Of a stretch of 64,000 nt of DNA, positions 59,470 through 64,000 are shown piece by piece. Each line of letters starts with the position of its first letter. Position 1 is the stretch's first letter. Position numbers and translations under genes: made by a program. The notes below the pieces were generated by a model. That model saw only the letters and a program-made list of their open reading frames with translations. It was not told the DNA's origin and did not search any database. This stretch comes from Mycobacterium asiaticum (GTDB lineage Bacteria; Actinomycetota; Actinomycetes; Mycobacteriales; Mycobacteriaceae). The DNA lies in NCBI RefSeq assembly GCF_001673635.1, contig NZ_LZMH01000069.1:1-64000 (forward strand), written 5' to 3'.

Positions 59470-60494
59470 CTGAGACGTTCGCCGCCGGTCCGCCGAAAGT
59501 GAGCGTCGTCTCGATCGCTTACAACCAGGAGGACTACATTCGTGATGCCCTAGAGGGTTTCGTCGCGCAGATGACTGACTTTCCGGTCGAGGTCGTCATC
59601 GCCGACGACGCCTCCACGGACACCACGCCGGCGATCATCCGGGAATACGCCGAGCGCTACCCTGGCCTGTTCCGAGTCATCCTCAGGTCCGAAAACGTCG
59701 GTGTTTACACCAATTTCGTCGAAACGTTGGCTGCCGCGCGAGGTCAGTACGTCGCGCTATGTGAAGGCGACGATTTCTGGACTGATCCACTCAAGCTGGC
59801 AAAGCAGGTCGCATTCATGGATCAGCATCCCGAAACGACTGTGTGCTTTCACCCGGTGCGAGTGGTTCACACAGATGGGACACCCGATTCGGTGTTCCCG
59901 CCACTTCGTCAACGCCGCAATTTGAGCCTGGAAGCCCTGCTGGAGCGCAATTTCATTCAGACCAATTCCGTCATGTATCGCCGCGACGTCCGCTACGACG
60001 ACATTCCGGCCAACGTCATGCCCATCGACTGGTATCTGCATGTTCGACACGCAATAAATGGTCAGATCGCCATGCTGCCGGAAACAATGGCGGTGTATCG
60101 CCGCCAGCCACAAGGTATTTGGTACGACGTCGATCACGACCGCCATGAGTTCTGGCGCAAGCGGGGCCACGGGGTGGCCGCGTCCCTCAATGCGATGCTC
60201 GACCTGGTTTCGGGCGACGAAACGCGGGAAAGGATTGTCGGGAAGGTTTCCGATATCGTCTTCGCGGAGATGGCACGCCTGCCGGGCCCCGCGGGACATG
60301 CCGTCCTCCGTCAATCCATTGCGGACCATCCACGGTTGGCGGCGCTTGCCTGGCAGCACCGCTGGACGGGAACACCATTGCGCCGGCTCGAGCACAAGGT
60401 GTCCAAAGCGCATACTGCCACTCAGGTTTACTCTGCGGCGGTCGTACACCAATTCAGAAAGCGACGCCGTAGTGGCGCGCAAACGCAACCGTGA
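59466..60494 (+). CDS. Family 2 glycosyltransferase
   Basis: A 342-residue GT-A fold glycosyltransferase. VSVVSIAYNQEDYIRDALEG starts the nucleotide-binding part, VEVVIADDASTDTTPAII follows, and the metal-binding DxD-like motif is in ALCEGDDFW. No membrane segment is evident; the C-terminal ~30 residues are basic. The GTG start overlaps the stop of the aminotransferase gene (GTGA), so it is translated with it. The natural guess is transfer of the amino sugar made by that pathway. I do not recall a glycosyltransferase at this place in H37Rv. Confidence 0.9.
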   Translation: MTETFAAGPPKVSVVSIAYNQEDYIRDALEGFVAQMTDFPVEVVIADDASTDTTPAIIREYAERYPGLFRVILRSENVGVYTNFVETLAAARGQYVALCEGDDFWTDPLKLAKQVAFMDQHPETTVCFHPVRVVHTDGTPDSVFPPLRQRRNLSLEALLERNFIQTNSVMYRRDVRYDDIPANVMPIDWYLHVRHAINGQIAMLPETMAVYRRQPQGIWYDVDHDRHEFWRKRGHGVAASLNAMLDLVSGDETRERIVGKVSDIVFAEMARLPGPAGHAVLRQSIADHPRLAALAWQHRWTGTPLRRLEHKVSKAHTATQVYSAAVVHQFRKRRRSGAQTQP

Positions 60495-60498
60495 CGCG

Positions 60499-62100
60499 CT
60501 AAGCCGAGAGCTGAGTTCCGCACGAGCCGACGGTTCCGTCGTAGCGGTGTGCAGTAATCAGGCTGGGGGCCAACAGTTTCGCCAACGAACGGATGCGTGG
60601 TGCGCTTTCCACGTGCCAGAACCGGATCGTCGAGTTGAAGTTGCCGCCGACCAGCGGCCCGATCACGTGCAGCCCCGGACTGGCCTCGAATTCGTCGTTC
60701 ACCAGGAAACCGCGGTTGGTGCGGTTCGGCCGGCACAGGCCGCTACGCATCATGCTGACCAATAGCGGCGACGAGCATGCGTCCAGATCCTCGAAACCGC
60801 CACAATTCAACACCGCGGCAAACGTTTTCGGATGTCTCCGCTCCCCTTCCGGGGTACGGTAAAGCACCGTGGCAACCGGCCTGCCGGACGTGCACGCGGC
60901 CACGCTGACAACGTCCCCCGCCAGCATGGTGAGTTTGCCTTCGGCCGCCAGCTCGTCGGCGGCCTGACGACAGTCGCGTCCGGCGCGCCGCACCAATTTG
61001 GTGTAGTTCATCCCGTGCACGCAGTGAAACTCTTCCTGCTGCAAGGGATCCATCCGGCCCAGGGCTTGGCCCACCAGTGCCCCGATGCCGTCATACAGAT
61101 CGGCGATATTCAGGGACCGTTGTTCGGCGGTTTCCAGATCGGCACGAATCGCCGCCATAAGCCCCGCCGCGTCAACCGCTTTCGCGGCAACCACCCCATT
61201 CAGTCGGGGGAAGTCGAAGTCCGGCGGGTCCTGGAAAATCGGGTAGGGCAGCAAGCCAGAACGGGAGATGACGGTTACGGAGTCGAGGTGTCCGCGAATG
61301 CGCGCGTCATGACGCAACAGGTAGAGCGCTTCCAGTGAGGTCGCGTTGGAACCGACGATCAGCACGTTGCGCTGCTCTGGCACCTCGACCCGCGCCAGTG
61401 CGTCACGGAGCCGCGCCATGTTGCTCTCCCCGTCCGGCGAGTACAGGTCGTTGAGGTAGGTGAACGGTGCGGGGGCGGGCTCGGTCCACAGCGTCTTCGG
61501 CGGCGGGCTACCGACGGCGACCACGACCTTGCGCGCAATGATCTCGTTGGGCTCAGCTGAGCTCAGGCCGATCACGAAGCGACCGTCCACAGCCCTGATG
61601 CTGATCGCTTCGGCGTGGATGGGCATCACCTCGGCCACGTTCAATTCCTCGAGCGCGGCGACGGCGGCAGCGACCTGCTCGGCGATGAATATGCCGAACA
61701 CGTTGCGCGGCAGGTAAAGCTCGCCCCACTGATTGGCGTCGAGCGCCGCACGGTTGTCGCTGATCCAGCGCGCCGCCGCGTCACCGCCGTGCACCTGGAA
61801 AGCGGGCAGCCAACGGTGTTTGTTGTGCTCGAGCCAGGCGATGTACGCCGACCTCTCGGGTTCGTGGATGAACTCGTCGAGCTTCTGGATGGCGAGCGAA
61901 CGGACGCTGGAGCGGCGCCCGTAGGGAATTCCGCACCAGAACTGGTCATCGCGCTCGACGACTGCGATTCGCAGTTTGGTCGGCCGGCCAGCCTGCAGGC
62001 CCTGAGCAATTTCCAGCAAGGTCATGGAAGTGGCAATGCCACTGCCGATGAAGGCGAGATCGAACATCGGTGGAGCGCTCGTACGTGGCACGCACTCCAC
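60499..62100 (-). CDS. FAD/NAD(P)-binding oxidoreductase (Rv3403c-like)
   Basis: A 533-residue flavoprotein. The dinucleotide-binding motif is in DLAFIGSGIATSMTLLEIAQ (about residues 14-33). A second Rossmann motif is NVLIVGSNATSLEALYLLR, and a late one is LHVIGPLVGGNFNSTIRFW. The pattern resembles the NAD_binding_9 / HpnW-like flavoproteins related to N-hydroxylating monooxygenases, without a clear substrate. The length equals what I remember for Rv3403c. GTG at 62100 is used; GTG 62091 and ATG 62067 are alternatives. An IdeR box lies 22 bases upstream. It converges on the GT2 gene with a four-base gap. Confidence 0.87.
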   Translation of the reverse strand: MECVPRTSAPPMFDLAFIGSGIATSMTLLEIAQGLQAGRPTKLRIAVVERDDQFWCGIPYGRRSSVRSLAIQKLDEFIHEPERSAYIAWLEHNKHRWLPAFQVHGGDAAARWISDNRAALDANQWGELYLPRNVFGIFIAEQVAAAVAALEELNVAEVMPIHAEAISIRAVDGRFVIGLSSAEPNEIIARKVVVAVGSPPPKTLWTEPAPAPFTYLNDLYSPDGESNMARLRDALARVEVPEQRNVLIVGSNATSLEALYLLRHDARIRGHLDSVTVISRSGLLPYPIFQDPPDFDFPRLNGVVAAKAVDAAGLMAAIRADLETAEQRSLNIADLYDGIGALVGQALGRMDPLQQEEFHCVHGMNYTKLVRRAGRDCRQAADELAAEGKLTMLAGDVVSVAACTSGRPVATVLYRTPEGERRHPKTFAAVLNCGGFEDLDACSSPLLVSMMRSGLCRPNRTNRGFLVNDEFEASPGLHVIGPLVGGNFNSTIRFWHVESAPRIRSLAKLLAPSLITAHRYDGTVGSCGTQLSA

Positions 62101-62121
62101 CTCTCCATCGCTCCGGCCGAA

Positions 62122-62140
62122 TTAGGCAAGGCTAACATAA
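62122..62140 (-). promoter_or_regulatory. IdeR (iron) box upstream of the flavoprotein gene
   Basis: TTAGGCAAGGCTAACATAA on the plus strand (TTATGTTAGCCTTGCCTAA on the gene strand) matches the IdeR consensus at 16 of 19 positions by my count. It lies directly upstream of the 60499-62100 gene and after the stop of the formyltransferase gene. Confidence 0.88.
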
Positions 62141-62182
62141 TCACTGTGTGGGGTGGGGGGTTCGGGGCGGGCGTCCCGCGCT

Positions 62183-62878
62183 TCAGCGGTCCTCGGGCTC
62201 CAGCACCAGCCGGACGAACACCTTGCGCCCGTTCTCGTCGAGGAACCACGCATTGCGATAGTCGTCGTGTGTCAACGCGCGCAACCGATTCAGGAATTGG
62301 CCGAAAGTTCCTCGTTCATCGAGGTCGAGCTGCCGAAGTGCGGCGAAGTCCTTCTTCAAGTTGAGATTTCCCTCGCCGGGCATCGGCGAGGCGGTGTAGC
62401 GGCCGTCGCGGATGGCCTCGAAATGTTCGAGCACCAACTCGCGCTCGATCTCCAGCAGCCGGACATAGACGCTGCCCGAGGTGTCCCACGATTCGATCGG
62501 GCATTCGCGCTGGGCGATTATGGGGCCGTGGTCGAGCTGGTCGTCCATCTCGTGGATCGTCACCCCGACCTTCTGCCCGTCGATGATCGAGAAGACCTGC
62601 GGAAACCAGCCGCGGTTATAGGGATTCAGGCCTGGGTGCACGTTCACACACCGAACTCCGTCGAGTAGTGCGTCGGGGAACTTCTGCTTGCAGTGCAGCG
62701 AGAGCACCAGCCCATAGTTCTCGATGATGTCGGTCGTGCGCTCCTTGACGTCGAGGCGCGGCACGCCCGGCAGTTGCCCGATCGGAGTCTGGTACACCTC
62801 GACGTCGTCGTAGTTGGCCTGCAGTTCAGCCGCGATCGCGTGGGCGTGCACGTTGTCGGTCAGGATCAGAATTCTCAT
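62183..62878 (-). CDS. Sugar N-formyltransferase (Rv3404c-like)
   Basis: A 231-residue N10-formyl-THF-dependent formyltransferase. The catalytic triad is visible: Asn and His in NVHPGLNPYNRG and Asp in MDDQLDHGPIIA, the same as in methionyl-tRNA formyltransferase but without that enzyme's C-terminal domain. Rv3404c has been reported to formylate dTDP-4-amino-4,6-dideoxyglucose; the match is from memory. The product of the adjacent aminotransferase would be the substrate. The FAD gene's IdeR box lies just after its stop codon. Confidence 0.92.
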   Translation of the reverse strand: MRILILTDNVHAHAIAAELQANYDDVEVYQTPIGQLPGVPRLDVKERTTDIIENYGLVLSLHCKQKFPDALLDGVRCVNVHPGLNPYNRGWFPQVFSIIDGQKVGVTIHEMDDQLDHGPIIAQRECPIESWDTSGSVYVRLLEIERELVLEHFEAIRDGRYTASPMPGEGNLNLKKDFAALRQLDLDERGTFGQFLNRLRALTHDDYRNAWFLDENGRKVFVRLVLEPEDR

Positions 62879-62902
62879 CGCCCGCGCACCCTACTTGACC
62901 GC

Positions 62903-63472
62903 TCAGTGCGGTTCGATCAACCGGGTCGCTTCTGCGATCACTGCCTGCCGCAGGTCGGCGTCGGTCAGCTCGTCGAGCCCGGTCGCCGAGCGCAGCATCG
63001 GTTCGAACAGCCGCCAGCCCAATTGCAGCGCAAGGGCATTCGCGACGGCCATGCGCGCCTCGGAATCTTTGTCGTGACGCGTGCGCGCATAATCGAGGAG
63101 CGGCACCACGTTGGGAAAGCGGGTCTGCAGTTGCTCGGCCGAATAGCCGTCGAGCAGGGCCCGCGCCCAAACCCGCATCTGACGGTCCATCGCCCGGTCC
63201 AGGACGTCGGGCTCGGCGTTCGACTGCAGCAGCGTCGTCAACTCGGTGCCCAGATGATCGAGCACGGCGCCGACCAACTGGTCTTTGGTGCCGAAGTGAC
63301 GAAATACCAACCCGTGATTGACCTTTGAGCGGGTGGCGATGTCGCGGATCGACGTCGCGGCCGGGCCCCGCTCGGCGAACAGGTCGGCCGCCGCCTGCAG
63401 GACCGCGGCCGCCACCTCCTCCCGTCCGGTAGGAATCGGGCCCCGCGAGGCGTTTGCCGACCGTGTAGTCAC
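62903..63472 (-). CDS. TetR-family repressor (Rv3405c-like)
   Basis: A 189-residue TetR regulator starting at GTG. The DNA-binding helix-turn-helix is in AAADLFAERGPAATSIRDIATRSKVNHGLVFRHFGTKDQLVGAVL. The ligand domain is unremarkable. A GTGTAGTC half-site overlaps its own start codon, and several more lie in the intergenic region, so autoregulation and control of the divergent dioxygenase gene are likely. In M. tuberculosis, Rv3405c is reported to repress Rv3406. Confidence 0.92.
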   Translation of the reverse strand: MTTRSANASRGPIPTGREEVAAAVLQAAADLFAERGPAATSIRDIATRSKVNHGLVFRHFGTKDQLVGAVLDHLGTELTTLLQSNAEPDVLDRAMDRQMRVWARALLDGYSAEQLQTRFPNVVPLLDYARTRHDKDSEARMAVANALALQLGWRLFEPMLRSATGLDELTDADLRQAVIAEATRLIEPH

Positions 63473-63604
63473 CCGCCAACGGTAACCGGGTGGGCAAGCG
63501 ACTACACCGAAGCCCGCGTCGAGCGTGGGGCTCAGGAATGCGGTGAACGCGTTTCGGCTGCGTAGGGCCCACGCTCGGCAGGATCGGCGACGGCCCTTGC
63601 GGTT

Positions 63605-63624
63605 GTGTAGTCATATGACTACAC
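63605..63624. promoter_or_regulatory. TetR operator, perfect 20-bp palindrome
   Basis: GTGTAGTCATATGACTACAC is a perfect palindrome between the TetR gene and the divergent dioxygenase gene. Related half-sites (GTAGTC / GACTAC) recur at 63632-63647, near 63499 and at the TetR start codon. Confidence 0.85.
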
Positions 63625-63631
63625 TCCTGCC

Positions 63632-63647
63632 GTAGTCGGGTGACTAC
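63632..63647. promoter_or_regulatory. Second TetR operator
   Basis: GTAGTCGGGTGACTAC has 6-bp inverted half-sites around a four-base centre, the same half-site as the perfect palindrome 27 bases away. It sits about 25 bases before the dioxygenase start codon. Confidence 0.8.
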
Positions 63648-63671
63648 ACCCCTTCGAGAAGGGCTAGAACG

Positions 63672-64000
63672 ATGGCAGACCAGATAGCCGTGCACAAGCT
63701 CGGCAGCCGCATCGGCGCCGAAGTCAGCGGAGTGCGCTTGAGCGGCGAGCTCCCCCGTGCCGCGACCGAAGAGATTCGCGCGGCCCTGTTGACCCACAAG
63801 GTGATCTTCTTCCGCGATCAGCATCACCTCGACGATGCCGAACAGCTGGCGTTCGCGGAGCTGCTGGGCACTCCGATCGGTCATCCGGCTGCCGTCGCCC
63901 TGGCACCGGACGCCCCGATCATCACCCCGATCAACTCCGAGTTCGGCAAGGCCAACCGCTGGCATACCGACGTCACCTTCGCCGCGAACTACCCGGCGGC
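63672..64000 (+). CDS. TauD-family Fe(II)/2-oxoglutarate dioxygenase (Rv3406-like), 5' part
   Basis: The first 109 codons of an alkylsulfatase-type dioxygenase, cut by the window end. It begins MADQIAVHKLGSRIGAEVSG. The metal-binding HxD is seen in RWHTDVTFAANY. From memory this is the start of Rv3406, a type II alkyl sulfatase that also detoxifies some DprE1 inhibitors. The ATG at 63672 follows GAGAAGGGC. Confidence 0.92.
   Translation, partial: MADQIAVHKLGSRIGAEVSGVRLSGELPRAATEEIRAALLTHKVIFFRDQHHLDDAEQLAFAELLGTPIGHPAAVALAPDAPIITPINSEFGKANRWHTDVTFAANYPA

Noticed and set aside
1..64000. tRNA, rRNA, insertion sequence or prophage
   Set aside because: I looked for these by gene neighbourhood and motif and saw none; a covariance search could still find a small RNA that I cannot see by eye.

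Overview
The window is chromosomal DNA of high GC content from a slow-growing Mycobacterium close to the M. tuberculosis / M. kansasii / M. marinum group. The evidence is a giant PPE-MPTR gene, a PE_PGRS gene, a cyclopropane mycolic acid synthase, an MfpA operon, IdeR and mycobacterial LexA boxes, and gene order that (from memory) follows H37Rv roughly from Rv3353c to Rv3406 with several gaps and additions. Assignments to named H37Rv genes rest on recognition of protein sequence and gene order, not on a database search. I saw no rRNA, tRNA, CRISPR array, transposase or prophage.

Layout. Bases 1-9368 (minus strand) hold the 5' part of a giant PPE-MPTR gene (at least 3122 codons, running off the left edge) built of about 1.8-kb tandem modules; a twin palindrome lies upstream of its start. 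Bases 9593-14085 carry a bicovalent-type FAD oxidase, a secreted DUF732 protein, a DUF3017 membrane protein coupled to folD, and an Old-Yellow-Enzyme-like oxidoreductase. Bases 14116-21824 are three tandem FHA-FHA-ABC exporter genes of the Rv1747 type, in which the first FHA domain has decayed in copies two and three. Bases 21900-26420 are the complete mfpXDCBA conservon ending in the gyrase-protecting pentapeptide protein MfpA. Bases 26701-30490 carry small enzymes (methyltransferase, TrmL/SpoU, nitroreductase, FDOR-like protein, SDR).

Bases 30594-33887 encode the error-prone polymerase DnaE2, with a perfect LexA box. Its partners ImuB and ImuA' are at 49149-51346 with their own LexA box, so the whole SOS mutasome lies within 21 kb. 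Between them are a DGAT-like protein with a broken active-site motif, otsB2 (trehalose synthesis), a PE_PGRS gene whose 3' tail looks inverted, an APC amino-acid transporter with no canonical start codon in the expected place, htdY, lpqD, acrA1, a 2OG-Fe oxygenase, cmaA1, iunH and an extra whiB4-like regulator. Bases 51446-54862 hold two small exported proteins, guaA and a cold-shock-domain protein.

Bases 54929-58065 are a beta-phosphoglucomutase and a GH65 phosphorylase coupled by overlapping stop and start codons, predicted to recover glucose-6-phosphate from an alpha-linked disaccharide. Bases 58151-62878 form the most interesting locus: two gene blocks, each behind an IdeR (iron-repressor) box, encoding a sugar aminotransferase, a GT2 glycosyltransferase, an FAD/NAD-binding protein and a sugar N-formyltransferase. 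Together they suggest an iron-starvation-induced formylamino-sugar glycoconjugate. The right edge has a TetR regulator, its clustered operators, and the start of a TauD-family sulfatase/dioxygenase (Rv3406-like).
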